In this document: positions 24,227-32,412 of the stretch, piece after piece
Numbering within the stretch: position 1 is the first letter of the stretch
Layout: every line of letters begins with the position of its first letter
From: Bdellovibrionaceae bacterium UBA2339
GTDB taxonomy: Bacteria > Bdellovibrionota > Bdellovibrionia > Bdellovibrionales > JAMPXM01
DNA length: 43,900 nt
Direction: 5' to 3'
NCBI GenBank assembly: GCA_002344785.1
Contig: DDUL01000055.1
Span: 1-43,900, forward strand
Program-made: the position numbers and the translations under genes
The notes under the pieces: generated by a model
The model's input: only the letters and a program-made list of their open reading frames with translations
Told to the model about the DNA's origin: nothing
Databases searched by the model: none

Positions 24227-24247
24227 CCCAGTGAAGAACGAGGCGAA

Positions 24248-25693
24248 CTAGTAAGGACGACTTCTAAAGAAATTTTGTAGACGCAGGGGCGACACAGGTC
24301 GCCCTGCGTATTCGTTGAAGGTCGAGAGCGCGCCGTCAAAGTCTTCTTCGCATCGCATGGCGAGCGTCGAATCCAGCGCCAAAAAGGTTTGCGCCATCAT
24401 CGATTCAAAATACGCATTTCGCCCCATGAGCATAAGCCCCGTATTCGGCGCCACTCGTCTCAAACCATCACCAAAGAATCTCTCCGACTCGCAGGCGAAC
24501 ATACCCATGATTTTAGGTGCACGACCGCTCAACTGCGCGGCCTGAAGTTCGGTGAGGAGTCGATTGTAGCCGGGACGCTCGCGACGGTAGTAATCAAAGT
24601 CCGTGCGGCGACCTGCATTGAGCACAGATGGTGAGAAATCAGGCCCCCCACCCTGTCGAGCATGACCCACATAAAGCAGGAAGTCGGCTTCGCGCAATCC
24701 GCTATAGAAGTTGTCCTCGGCACGCAAAGATTGAATCTTCTGGTCGAGGCCTTCGCGACGATTGATGGTTTCAGAATTCGAGTAGGAGCTGGTCGACACT
24801 CTTAGCTTCACGCGATGAGTTCGGCCATTGGGCCCTGTCACCGTCTTCGTCAAAAGTTCCATGTCGTCGGGATCGCGACGGAAGCCACATGCCGCCACTC
24901 CGGGCTCGCAAGGTTTGGTGAGTCGCTCGATCAAAGCCGCTGCTTGCACGCGATCTTCAGTCGTCTGAAACGCGTCGAGATAACCAAAGGCGATGCGCAT
25001 ATCAATTTCGGGCTTCGAATAGAAATTCTCCCAAGACCGACGGCAAGGTGTGCGCGAGTCAAACACGCTGTCAGCTGTCGTGGCGCCGCAATCCATGCAG
25101 CTTGGCTGCATATCACGAACGGCATGATTGGCGAGATCGACGATGTTGGTGTAAAGCTCGCGCGCTTGATTTTCAGTGAGATCAATATTGGCTCCGCCAC
25201 TGCCTGTGCCAGCGGATGGTGGCTGCGTGAGTGGTGTGGATCGAGGACGAGGGCGCGGAGTCGCTGCAGTTCTTGTGGCGGGAGCGGCAGCGCCGGGCGT
25301 GGGACTCGCGGCGGCACGCGCGCGCGGCGTGGGAGTGGGAGATGCCGCATTTCGAGCCCGAGGCGTCGCTGAAGCCGGCGCACTGGGCGAGGCCCGCGGC
25401 GAAGCGATCGGACGAGGTGGCGGCAAAGGTGCCGTCAGTTGCTGTGCGGGCACAAGCTGAATGGGTGTACCTAGCACGGCGGGTGTTGGTGTCGCGCGTG
25501 CTGTCGAATCACGACGCGCAGGCGGACTCACCAGCGGCAATGGCGGAAGCTCTTGCACTTCGATGGCTCCAGTGCGGCCTTGGGCCGTAGCCTTCGATGA
25601 ATGACAATCACCCAACGCCAACATCGCGATGCTGATGATCGCGAGCCGTTTGCCCAGTTGCTTATTGGGGCGTGGAGCGAAGATCGAGGTCAC
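24248..25693 (-). CDS. Exported protein with caspase/CHAT-like His-Cys pair
   Basis: 481 aa from GTG 25693, which overlaps the previous stop (GTGA) and has GGAGG 6 bp upstream. A hydrophobic signal (LAIISIAMLALG) leads to a ~120-residue Ala/Pro/Thr/Arg low-complexity linker. The C-terminal ~310 residues are globular. FLLYVGHARQGGG places H344 after a hydrophobic strand, and KIMGMFACESERFF places C401 after another. This is the order and local form of the catalytic dyad in caspase-like (clan CD/CHAT) proteases, where it reads GHG...ACxS. Six other cysteines lie in the middle domain. If active it would be a secreted cysteine protease; the family is not certain. It is coupled to the upstream helical-repeat gene. 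Confidence 0.6.
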   Translation of the reverse strand: MTSIFAPRPNKQLGKRLAIISIAMLALGDCHSSKATAQGRTGAIEVQELPPLPLVSPPARRDSTARATPTPAVLGTPIQLVPAQQLTAPLPPPRPIASPRASPSAPASATPRARNAASPTPTPRARAAASPTPGAAAPATRTAATPRPRPRSTPLTQPPSAGTGSGGANIDLTENQARELYTNIVDLANHAVRDMQPSCMDCGATTADSVFDSRTPCRRSWENFYSKPEIDMRIAFGYLDAFQTTEDRVQAAALIERLTKPCEPGVAACGFRRDPDDMELLTKTVTGPNGRTHRVKLRVSTSSYSNSETINRREGLDQKIQSLRAEDNFYSGLREADFLLYVGHARQGGGPDFSPSVLNAGRRTDFDYYRRERPGYNRLLTELQAAQLSGRAPKIMGMFACESERFFGDGLRRVAPNTGLMLMGRNAYFESMMAQTFLALDSTLAMRCEEDFDGALSTFNEYAGRPVSPLRLQNFFRSRPY

Positions 25694-26709
25694 GGCTCGC
25701 CTCCGGACCACTTCTTCAGCGCTTCTTGGCAAGCCTTCACTACATGAGCGTCATCTTTGAGATTACAGTTCTTAGGCAAAGCGCGCTTCAATGACTTTTG
25801 ATAGGCGGCCTCGGGCTGATCCCAAGACGCTATGCTTCGGTAAACTCTCTCGCGAAGTTGCTTGGGTTTGGATTCGCGCGCGGCTCGCAAAAACTTTTCG
25901 ACATGCGCAGGTTCCGTCGGCGAGATTCGCAACCAATCTAGTGCGGCCAAGCGAAGCTCAGGATCCGGAGACTTCAATAGCAGATCCAACTCTCGCGCAT
26001 CGGCCGGCACACCTGCGTCCATGGCCGCCGTCACAAGTGACAAGCGAGTCACAATCGACGAGCTCGAAGTGTTCATGACATCAAACAGCGCCCGACGTCG
26101 AGCGGCGTCCAGCTTGCCAGCCTGCGCGCTCGCCGCAGCCCACTGCGCCCAAAGTTTTGAGTTGGCCGCGTGACTGGACTTCACATCGTCCTTGGCGACA
26201 TGGTCGCCGCTCGCGTGCGGCGCATGGGTAAGCGGCGCCAGCTGGGCCTCCAAGGCCGCCCAAAGCGTTAAGTTAGCGGGTGTCGGAATCCCCACACGAC
26301 GCCAACGTGCTATGGCATCAAGCGCGTAGTGGCGATCGTTTTCATCCTCACCGCGAATTTCAACGGCAAGCTGCTTGGCCAAACGATCCACCTCAGCCTC
26401 GGGCAACTTGCCGAGTCGATTCTTGATCGCATCTTCGGCGGCATCGTCGGCACGCAAATCACCCAGCAGTGAGCGAACCCACTTGTAGTCTGCAGATTTC
26501 GCCGTGGTTGGCGAAGAAGGTCGCTTCGCTGGAGCCGCTGGTTTTGAGTTAGAGTCGGCGCGCACATCGGCCCGCAAACTGTGTCCAAAACCAAATGCCA
26601 TCATCAACAGAATTGCGAAGCCGAGCGACTGATTCACTGCTTGGCGACGAAAGCTCTGCTGACGTCTCACAGTTTTATTTTGGCATGCCGAGTTCACAAC
26701 GATCTCCAT
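25690..26709 (-). CDS. Exported alpha-helical (HEAT-like) repeat protein
   Basis: 339 aa. A signal or anchor (GFAILLMMAFGFGHSLRA) follows a basic N-terminus, then a Lys/Pro/Ser linker. The rest is a series of amphipathic helix pairs (for example RHYALDAIARWRRVG, SPDPELRLAALDWLR and LRERVYRSIASW) like HEAT or ARM repeats, which usually hold protein partners. No enzyme motif. Its stop overlaps the GTG start of the His/Cys protein (GTGA), so the two are translationally coupled and may form a complex; that is inference. Start ATG 26709 is chosen over a TTG three codons earlier; the ribosome site is weak. Confidence 0.65.
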   Translation of the reverse strand: MEIVVNSACQNKTVRRQQSFRRQAVNQSLGFAILLMMAFGFGHSLRADVRADSNSKPAAPAKRPSSPTTAKSADYKWVRSLLGDLRADDAAEDAIKNRLGKLPEAEVDRLAKQLAVEIRGEDENDRHYALDAIARWRRVGIPTPANLTLWAALEAQLAPLTHAPHASGDHVAKDDVKSSHAANSKLWAQWAAASAQAGKLDAARRRALFDVMNTSSSSIVTRLSLVTAAMDAGVPADARELDLLLKSPDPELRLAALDWLRISPTEPAHVEKFLRAARESKPKQLRERVYRSIASWDQPEAAYQKSLKRALPKNCNLKDDAHVVKACQEALKKWSGGEP

Positions 26710-26907
26710 CGATCTCAAATACTACGACTCAATGATCCAAGCTCTTCTCATTCCAAGAATGCGCACAAGAATGACTCAATTGATCATCGGTCCTCGATGT
26801 CTTATCGGATGTTGAGCAAAGAATTGAGAGGCGACTTTGCAATCTTGAATCAGGACTATGGTCGATGGCGACTTGGAAAGCCGAGACCAGCACCCTAGAC
26901 TCAAGTC

Positions 26908-27156
26908 ATGCACAAGAAGCAACGCGATGATCGCTACCCCGAACTTGATCTGCATGGTCGTCGCGTGGACGAGGTCGCCGACTTGGTGGACGCCTTCATT
27001 CGCAGCTGTCAAAAGCGAAGCAAGGCCCGCGCACGCATCATCACCGGACGCGGCACGGGAGCCGTCGAGCGCGCGACCTTGGAGTGGCTTAAGCTCGGCG
27101 GCTATCCCGCCAAGCGTGAAAACCCCGGATCGTGGATCGTGTTCATCGACGACTAA
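26908..27156 (+). CDS. Stand-alone Smr-domain protein
   Basis: 82 aa, essentially only the small-MutS-related domain. The catalytic-type motif LDLHG (LDxH) lies near residue 13 and the loop TGRGTGAV near residue 47, followed by the usual ERATLEWLKLGGY helix and a final aromatic strand. Smr domains nick DNA or cleave RNA, and stand-alone forms in proteobacteria are linked to ribosome rescue or mRNA cleavage. The specific role here is unknown. It begins ~200 bp from the divergent repeat-protein gene and precedes the oligoribonuclease gene by ~105 bp, which may hint at a shared RNA theme. Confidence 0.85.
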   Translation: MHKKQRDDRYPELDLHGRRVDEVADLVDAFIRSCQKRSKARARIITGRGTGAVERATLEWLKLGGYPAKRENPGSWIVFIDD

Positions 27157-27261
27157 GGCGATTCGCCAATACATCACGAGCTCCACACGAGCATCGCCTG
27201 CGCAATGACGTCGATCCAACAAACGTGGACGCACCAAAGAAATTCCACTAGGCTTTTGAGT

Positions 27262-27825
27262 ATGGCAAAAGCTCCGAACTCAATGTCGAAAATGCTTTGG
27301 TTAGATATGGAAATGACGGGCTTGGATGTCGCTCGTGAAGTGCCGATTGAAGTGGCCGCGCTGGTCTGTGATCTACAATTTAATGAAGTTGAAACCTATC
27401 ACGCCGTGATCCGTCAGCCGCAAACATACATCGACAAGATGGATGACTGGAACCGCGAACATCACGGTGCCTCAGGTTTGATTGCGCAAATTCCTCAAGG
27501 CCGCGATCCCGCCGCCGTCGAATCAGATTTGGTGCAACTTATCGACCGCCATTTTCAGGGCGAGCCCGCCGTGCTGTGTGGAAACTCAATCAATCAAGAT
27601 CGCCTCTTCATCAATGCTCACTTCCCCATCCTCGCACGCAAGCTTCACTACCGGATGCTGGACGTGACAGCGTGGAAGATTGTGTTCCAGAGTCTTTATG
27701 GGGTGAAGTTCGAAAAGAAGAATCAGCATCGAGCCATCGACGACATTCGCGAATCCATCGCTGAACTTCGGCATTATCTTCAGTTCGTCAAAATTCCCAG
27801 CTCCAATGCGGGATCGCCGACTTGA
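27262..27825 (+). CDS. orn: Oligoribonuclease (DEDDh 3'-5' exonuclease)
   Basis: 187 aa, normal length. Exo I is WLDMEMTGLD with D15 and E17, Exo II is GNSINQDRLF and Exo III HRAIDDI carries the catalytic His and Asp, so all DEDDh residues are present. Orn degrades 2-5-nt RNAs including pGpG from cyclic-di-GMP turnover. ATG 27262 is chosen; ATG 27283 is an alternative beginning MSKML. The stop overlaps the TTG start of the next gene (TTGA), so the two may be coupled although no functional tie is evident. Confidence 0.95.
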   Translation: MAKAPNSMSKMLWLDMEMTGLDVAREVPIEVAALVCDLQFNEVETYHAVIRQPQTYIDKMDDWNREHHGASGLIAQIPQGRDPAAVESDLVQLIDRHFQGEPAVLCGNSINQDRLFINAHFPILARKLHYRMLDVTAWKIVFQSLYGVKFEKKNQHRAIDDIRESIAELRHYLQFVKIPSSNAGSPT

Positions 27826-28748
27826 GCCCACAGGCAACTCGGCTCGGTTCGAACGAGCGTCCACGCACAAGCCTCGCGGCGAGCCTCAGCACGATTTTGA
27901 GTGTGACCCTCTTCGCGGTTGCGAGCTTCGAATTTCTAAGCCCTCTGGCACACGCCCAACTTGTGCAGATCACACAGGTGTCTCAGCCGCCACGTCCTGC
28001 CTGTGCGACCAAGGAGCTACGCCCAGCAAAAAATGTCCAAGTTGAATTGCTCGAGAATCGATCGCGTGAAGAACAGACCGAGACTCCGGTTTGGAAAGTT
28101 CAAGTCTCAGCGCGGGCCGTCCGCCAACGTTGGAACAGCCAGCGCGAAGTCTGTGAACTTCGCATTCGTTTTGATGAATCCAAGGATTGCTGGCGATGGA
28201 ATCGCTGGCTGAACTCACAAGCCCATCGACTGAGCTGTGAAGAAGGCGAAGTCTGGCTCACCCAGGAAAGCGATTGGGCGAATGCGCCACGCGCTGCTGG
28301 CGAGGCCTCAACGAATCAAGCCGAGACGAGTGAGCAAAATCATGGCGCATCGGCCTCGGCCATCAACGCGCGACCTCGGTTGGATAATTGTGGACTCACG
28401 GTGGCCCGGCGCCTTGGGCCTCGATCCGCAGCGAAGTCGGCCTTGGCCCGCCAGGCCTGCGTCGATCGCGAAAGTCGTGTGTGGCGAAGCCGAGATTGCC
28501 GACACAATGTTTGCGCCCCCAGCCTGAGCCCCCCACGGCCTTGGCCGCAGCGGCGCGGCCTCGCAGAAGGGCTTTGTCAGAGTTTCGGCGGAAAATTGTC
28601 CGTCTTCAATGTTCACCCGCAGCCCATTGCGATTGAGTCCTGCGAATTCGGTGAAGAACAATTCATGAGTCCGAGCTTGATTCTCGATCGACTCAGCTTT
28701 GCCGTCGGCGCGAGCCTGCAATTGCGCCTTCTTGATACAAAAAAATAA
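27822..28748 (+). CDS. Exported Cys-rich protein of unknown function
   Basis: 308 aa from TTG 27822, which overlaps the orn stop. A signal peptide core (ILSVTLFAVASFEF) ends in PLAHA before QLVQ. The mature chain has about ten Cys and many Arg/Trp residues. The C-terminal segment with GLCQSFGGKLSVF and a later ESCEFGEEQF resembles the small DUF333 pattern (Cys-x-x-x-GG and Cys-x-F) often found in secreted or lipoprotein products; this match is tentative. No membrane anchor. It ends inside the A-run that serves as the terminator T-tract of the convergent ahcY gene. Confidence 0.6.
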   Translation: MSPQATRLGSNERPRTSLAASLSTILSVTLFAVASFEFLSPLAHAQLVQITQVSQPPRPACATKELRPAKNVQVELLENRSREEQTETPVWKVQVSARAVRQRWNSQREVCELRIRFDESKDCWRWNRWLNSQAHRLSCEEGEVWLTQESDWANAPRAAGEASTNQAETSEQNHGASASAINARPRLDNCGLTVARRLGPRSAAKSALARQACVDRESRVWRSRDCRHNVCAPSLSPPRPWPQRRGLAEGLCQSFGGKLSVFNVHPQPIAIESCEFGEEQFMSPSLILDRLSFAVGASLQLRLLDTKK

Positions 28749-28776
28749 CGGGCGAAAGCTCTCGCCTTCACCCGTT
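28739..28776 (-). terminator. Rho-independent terminator of ahcY
   Basis: On the minus strand AACGGG pairs with CCCGTT, with an inner GCGAGAGC/GCTTTCGC pairing, followed by TTATTTTTTTG. It is placed 54 bp after the ahcY stop and overlaps the end of the plus-strand gene. Confidence 0.75.
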
Positions 28777-28829
28777 GATTCAGATCCCTTAACCGACGGC
28801 CCAAAATCACCCGAAAAGGTGATTCGCGC

Positions 28830-30239
28830 TCAGTAGCGATAATGCTCCGGCTTGTAAGGACCATTTTTGGCAAGTCCGAGATAGCCCGACTGCTTATCGG
28901 AGAGCTCGGTGAGTTGCACACCCAACTTCTTCAAGTGCAGGCGCGCCACGCGCTCATCCAATTCCTTCGGCAAACGATAAACCGCGATGGTCTTGTACTT
29001 CTCGCGATTCATCCAAAGCTCCATTTGCGCCAACACTTGGTTTGTGAACGAAGTCGACATCACAAACGAGGGATGCCCTGTCGCGCAGCCCAGATTCACC
29101 AAGCGGCCCTTCGCAAGAACGATGATCTCGCGACCGTTTTTCAACGTGTGAATATCGACTTGCGGCTTCACCTCGCGCTGCGAGGAGTTTTTGTTCAACC
29201 ATGCCATATCGATTTCGACATCGAAGTGGCCGATGTTGCAGACGATCGCCCGATGCTTCATGACGGAGAAGTGTTTCTCCGTGATGATATCACAGCAACC
29301 TGTCGACGTGACGAAGACGTCACCGACGGGGGCCGCTTGTTCCATCGTCGTCACTTCAAAGCCTTCCATCGCCGCCTGCAACGCGCAGATCGGGTCGATC
29401 TCGGTGATCAAGACCCGCGCTCCGTAGTGGCGCATGGAGTGAGCACAACCCTTACCCACATCGCCGTAGCCCGCGACCACAACGACTTTACCGGCCAGCA
29501 TGACGTCAGTTGCGCGCTTGATACCATCAGCGAGCGACTCACGGCAGCCATAAAGGTTATCGAACTTCGACTTGGTGACAGAGTCGTTGACGTTGATCGC
29601 AGGAATTTTCAGCTTTCCTGCTGCCAACATCTTTTCGAGATTATGTACGCCGGTGGTGGTCTCTTCGCTGACGCCAATCACTTTCTTCAACATCGGCGCA
29701 AAGCGCTCTTCGTGCATCATGATGGTCAGATCGCCGCCATCGTCGAGGATGATGTCGTAACCATCTTGGCCCCAGCCGGTGATCGTCTGTTCGACACACC
29801 AGTTGTACTCTTCTTCAGTTTCACCTTTCCAAGCAAAGACCGGAATTCCTGCCGCCGCGATCGCCACGGCCGCATGATCTTGCGTGGAGAAGATGTTGCA
29901 GCTCGACCACCGAACCTTCGCGCCCAGGTGAATCAATGTCTCAATGAGAACCGCGGTCTGAATGGTCATGTGCAGACAGCCGGTGATGCGGGCACCTTTC
30001 AAGGGTTGCTTGGCGCCGTACTCCTCACGAAGAGCCATCAAGCCGGGCATCTCAGTCTCTGCAAGGCGGATTTCTTCTCGGCCCCAGCGTGCCAAGTCCT
30101 CGAAGGTCTTGGCGTCGTCCATAGCGGCCCGACAGACGCGATAATCGGGGCTACCGTCGGCCTTCTTGGGCACACCGGCCAAAGCTGAAGTTGCGGTCGA
30201 AGACGACAAGCCTGCATCGAATGCCACATGATACGCCAT
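28830..30239 (-). CDS. ahcY: S-adenosylhomocysteinase
   Basis: 469 aa, the bacterial length. It splits S-adenosylhomocysteine into adenosine and homocysteine with tightly bound NAD+, clearing the product of all SAM methylations. Visible marks: TGCLHMTIQTAVLIETL (substrate site), NIFSTQDHAAVAI, NVNDSVTKSKFDNLYGC with the catalytic Lys/Asp, the NAD-binding VVVAGYGDVGKGCA, and the C-terminal KPEHYRY with the conserved Lys and Tyr. ATG 30239 follows GAGGTGG by 4 bp. A promoter-like pair lies 29-57 bp upstream; I saw no SAH riboswitch in the 5' region. It is well separated from map upstream. Confidence 0.97.
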   Translation of the reverse strand: MAYHVAFDAGLSSSTATSALAGVPKKADGSPDYRVCRAAMDDAKTFEDLARWGREEIRLAETEMPGLMALREEYGAKQPLKGARITGCLHMTIQTAVLIETLIHLGAKVRWSSCNIFSTQDHAAVAIAAAGIPVFAWKGETEEEYNWCVEQTITGWGQDGYDIILDDGGDLTIMMHEERFAPMLKKVIGVSEETTTGVHNLEKMLAAGKLKIPAINVNDSVTKSKFDNLYGCRESLADGIKRATDVMLAGKVVVVAGYGDVGKGCAHSMRHYGARVLITEIDPICALQAAMEGFEVTTMEQAAPVGDVFVTSTGCCDIITEKHFSVMKHRAIVCNIGHFDVEIDMAWLNKNSSQREVKPQVDIHTLKNGREIIVLAKGRLVNLGCATGHPSFVMSTSFTNQVLAQMELWMNREKYKTIAVYRLPKELDERVARLHLKKLGVQLTELSDKQSGYLGLAKNGPYKPEHYRY

Positions 30240-30267
30240 AATCCACCTCGGACTGAGAGTTTTTGAG

Positions 30268-30296
30268 ACACTAAAAGTGCAGCACAAATTGGTCAA
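30268..30296 (-). promoter_or_regulatory. Sigma70-type promoter for ahcY
   Basis: On the minus strand TTGACC (30296-30291), an exact 17-bp spacer and TAGTGT (30273-30268), about 29 bp before the ATG. The -35 matches five of six consensus bases, the -10 three of six. Confidence 0.45.
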
Positions 30297-30447
30297 GTTG
30301 CGCTGACCCCAGCTGCTCAGGTTTCACAATTTCGCGGATTCAAGGCTCAAAGCTTCAGGCCCTAGCCGCACGCCCCACTGGCCAGTCGCTTTGGCCAGCA
30401 CAAGATCGCAACCCAGCAGCGGATCGAAATCCGACACCCAAGCGCCC

Positions 30448-31215
30448 CTAGAGCGACGGCAAAGTGAGAATGCGTGGACCAGCTTCGGTGATCAAAACCG
30501 TGTGCTCAAACTGCGCTGAGAGCGTCTTATCGCCTGTGGCGTAGTATTTGATCGTTGAGTTCGGAATCGAAAGCTCGACCAGCGGAGCTGAGGTCTCGTT
30601 CACCATTGGCTCAACAGTGATGCATCCGCCCGGCAGAAGCTTATCGCCCTTACCCTTTTTACCGACGGATGGCACAAAAGGCTCTTCATGAAACTTCCGC
30701 CCAATGCCGTGCCCGCCGATCTCCTCAACAGGATAAAAACCATTTCGGGTCACAAACTTATTGATGGCAAAGCCGATATCGCCTGTCGTGCCGAAGGGAG
30801 TGATCGCCTCAATGCCCTTTTCCATGGCTTTGAGCGCGATCTCGGTCACTCGTTGCGCGCGCTCGGAAACCTGGCCAACGAAAAAGGTCGCCGATGTATC
30901 GCCATGAAAGCCATTGAGCAAACAAGTCACATCGACGTTGATGATGTCGCCTTCCTTCAAGACTTCTTCGCCCGGTACGCCATGGCAAACCACTTCATTG
31001 ATGGACGTACAGATGGACTTGGGAAATCCGTGATAGCCCAGAGGTGCTGAGCTTGCGCCATGCGAAAGAGCATATTCGTGGGCGATGTCGTTGAGTTCGT
31101 TGGTGGAGATTCCCGCCTTCACAAAACGCCCTGTGTGCTCTAAGCAGCGGGCCGCGAGCCGACAAACGGCTTCCATGGCTTTGATTTCGTCTTTGCTCTT
31201 AACTGTCATGGGCAT
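30448..31215 (-). CDS. map: Methionine aminopeptidase, type I
   Basis: 255 aa, normal for type Ia. It removes the N-terminal Met from nascent proteins using two metal ions. The five ligands are all present: D95 (NVDVT), D106 (HGDTS), H169 (GGHGIG), E202 (VEPMV) and E237 (QFEHT), plus substrate-contact H79 in VCHGVPG. The loop GKKGKGDKLLPGG is slightly long. Two in-frame ATGs (31215 and 31209) lie close together; neither has a strong ribosome site. The gene stands alone between the ahcY leader and the SWIB-gene terminator. Confidence 0.95.
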   Translation of the reverse strand: MPMTVKSKDEIKAMEAVCRLAARCLEHTGRFVKAGISTNELNDIAHEYALSHGASSAPLGYHGFPKSICTSINEVVCHGVPGEEVLKEGDIINVDVTCLLNGFHGDTSATFFVGQVSERAQRVTEIALKAMEKGIEAITPFGTTGDIGFAINKFVTRNGFYPVEEIGGHGIGRKFHEEPFVPSVGKKGKGDKLLPGGCITVEPMVNETSAPLVELSIPNSTIKYYATGDKTLSAQFEHTVLITEAGPRILTLPSL

Positions 31216-31341
31216 GACGAATTGTTATCACGAGCCTAACGAAAATGCCCCAAAATTTCCCGTCGCTGATCCTGAGTTCAAGCTCGCGCCTCAGTTGTAG
31301 GCACTGCTCGCACAATGGTCGTACCAAGCTCGAGGGCACAG

Positions 31342-31382
31342 CGACAAAAAACAAAACGGCTGAGCCATCTGCCCAGCCGTTT
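31342..31382 (-). terminator. Rho-independent terminator of the SWIB gene
   Basis: On the minus strand AAACGGCTG pairs with CAGCCGTTT (9 bp) around an 11-nt loop, followed by TGTTTTTTGT. It is ~97 bp after the SWIB stop. Confidence 0.75.
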
Positions 31383-31411
31383 CAAAGCTTTGAAGTTTCG
31401 GATTGGCCCAG

Positions 31412-31447
31412 ATTACTGTTCAGGTCACTGTTCAGATTACTGATCAG
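31412..31447. repeat. Three tandem 12-bp repeats in the SWIB 3' region
   Basis: ATTACTGTTCAG, GTCACTGTTCAG and ATTACTGATCAG in immediate succession, between the SWIB stop and its terminator. Non-coding by all evidence; function unknown. Confidence 0.8.
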
Positions 31448-31478
31448 TTCCTTGGGCCCATCACGAAGCCACTTCAGC

Positions 31479-31847
31479 TCAGCCTTTCGAAAGGTGCTTC
31501 GAAGCGAACTTTGTGAGTTCGAACATAGTCACTTTCGACTTGCCGCCGAAGATCGGCTTCAACTTGTCGTCAGCGTGAATCATGCGACGGTTAACTTTGT
31601 CCTGCAGGCCATGCTTGTGGATGTAGTCCCACATTTTCTTGGCAACCTGAGGACGGGGCAACGGCTTCGAGCCGACGATCTCAGCGAGTTGTGCGCTGGG
31701 TGTCAGCGGCGCCATGAAGGCTGCATTCGGCTTGCGCTTCGTTTTCGCCTTCTTGGGGGCAGCTTTCTTAGTGGCTTTTTTAGTCGCTTTTTTTGCCGAC
31801 TTTTTTGTCGCCTTCTTCGCTGCTTTCTTAGTGGCTTTCTTCGCCAT
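31479..31847 (-). CDS. SWIB-domain protein with histone H1-like lysine-rich tail
   Basis: 122 aa. Residues 1-40 are Lys/Ala/Thr repeats (KKATKKAAKKATKK and similar), like the tail of histone H1 or Hc1-type DNA-condensing proteins. Residues ~43-120 are a SWIB/MDM2-type domain (LAEIVGSKPLPRPQVAKK, WDYIHKHGLQD, MIHADDKLKPIFGG, KVTMFELTKFASKHL). SWIB domains come from eukaryotic chromatin remodellers but occur as small proteins in Chlamydia and several proteobacteria, where a nucleoid-associated role is likely. ATG 31847 follows GAGGAG by 7 bp. The leader holds two small inverted repeats, and upstream lies a ~720-bp gene-free region with repeated palindromes. Confidence 0.9.
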   Translation of the reverse strand: MAKKATKKAAKKATKKSAKKATKKATKKAAPKKAKTKRKPNAAFMAPLTPSAQLAEIVGSKPLPRPQVAKKMWDYIHKHGLQDKVNRRMIHADDKLKPIFGGKSKVTMFELTKFASKHLSKG

Positions 31848-31860
31848 CGACCTACTCCTC

Positions 31861-31899
31861 GGCGCAACTGCGCCTGAATATCGCTCCGAAACTTCGGAG
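31861..31899 (-). promoter_or_regulatory. Two inverted repeats in the SWIB leader
   Basis: GGCGC-AACT-GCGCC at 31861-31874 and CTCCGAA-AC-TTCGGAG at 31884-31899, 14-52 bp before the start codon. They could be operators or RNA hairpins limiting translation; which is not decidable here. Confidence 0.35.
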
Positions 31900-32198
31900 T
31901 TAAAGAGCCAAGGTTGCCCTCAACTCTGGTTTAAAATTTTCGGCGCCCACCGCAAGTTCCACTTTTCCGTCTCAGTTTCCCAAGTCCACATTGAATCCGA
32001 GTCTTTCGACAAAGCTTCAAAGCCAACTCAAGCAACGCACGTCCGAGCAGTTCCCGACTTCCTTAGCACCTATTCTTCTCCCCTGCCTCGCATGAGGCAT
32101 TTCAGAAATTCGCCTTCGATTTTCGGCTCGTGAACCCTGTGCTGATTCTAAAATCCGCCTAGGTCCCTGATCCGCTTTTCGAGTTCGAACTCCCAATT

Positions 32199-32208
32199 TC
32201 CCTAGGGA
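32199..32208. repeat. CCCTAGGG palindrome, site 1
   Basis: TCCCTAGGGA, a perfect 10-bp palindrome in the context ATTTCCCTAGGGAGTTT. Confidence 0.7.
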
Positions 32209-32302
32209 GTTTTAACTTTTAACCACCGTGTTCCAGCGGCCTTACATAGTGGATGATAGACAAGTGAGGACGCTTGTCCAAAGTTTTTTTCAAAAAAGAT
32301 GC

Positions 32303-32319
32303 GATTTTCCCCTAGGGAA
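32303..32319. repeat. CCCTAGGG palindrome, site 2
   Basis: GATTTTCCCCTAGGGAA, with the CCCTAGGG core and the GATTTTCCC flank shared with sites 4 and 5. Confidence 0.7.
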
Positions 32320-32352
32320 GTCATTCGACACAGCAATGGGGAGGTCAATTCG

Positions 32353-32363
32353 CCCTAGGGAAA
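32353..32363. repeat. CCCTAGGG palindrome, site 3
   Basis: CCCTAGGGAAA, perfect core, 43 bp centre-to-centre after site 2. Confidence 0.7.
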
Positions 32364-32378
32364 CTCGTTTTGACCCCG

Positions 32379-32395
32379 ATTTTCCCTAGGTAAAC
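32379..32395. repeat. CCCTAGGG-type site 4 and half site 5 at 32510-32520
   Basis: GATTTTCCCTAGGTAAA, one base off the palindrome, 30 bp centre-to-centre after site 3. A further half site GATTTTCCCTATGAA begins at 32510. Confidence 0.65.
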
Positions 32396-32403
32396 CCGAA
32401 AAG

Positions 32404-32412
32404 TTATCCACA
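32404..32412 (+). promoter_or_regulatory. Perfect DnaA box TTATCCACA
   Basis: Exact match to the strong DnaA-box consensus TTATNCACA, nine bases after palindrome site 4. A single box is not enough to call an origin, and no dnaA, dnaN or parAB gene is in the window. Confidence 0.55.

Noticed and set aside
28842..30188. 448-codon plus-strand open frame
   Set aside because: It lies antisense to ahcY, whose motifs are complete; its translation is a His/Arg-rich shadow of the high-GC gene.
30240..30447. SAH or SAM riboswitch upstream of ahcY
   Set aside because: I looked for the conserved SAH-riboswitch core in the minus-strand leader and did not find it; a plain promoter explains the region.
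31714..32133. Plus-strand frame with FLVAFFADFF-type hydrophobic repeats
   Set aside because: It is the antisense of the Lys-rich repeats of the SWIB protein, which mimics membrane helices.
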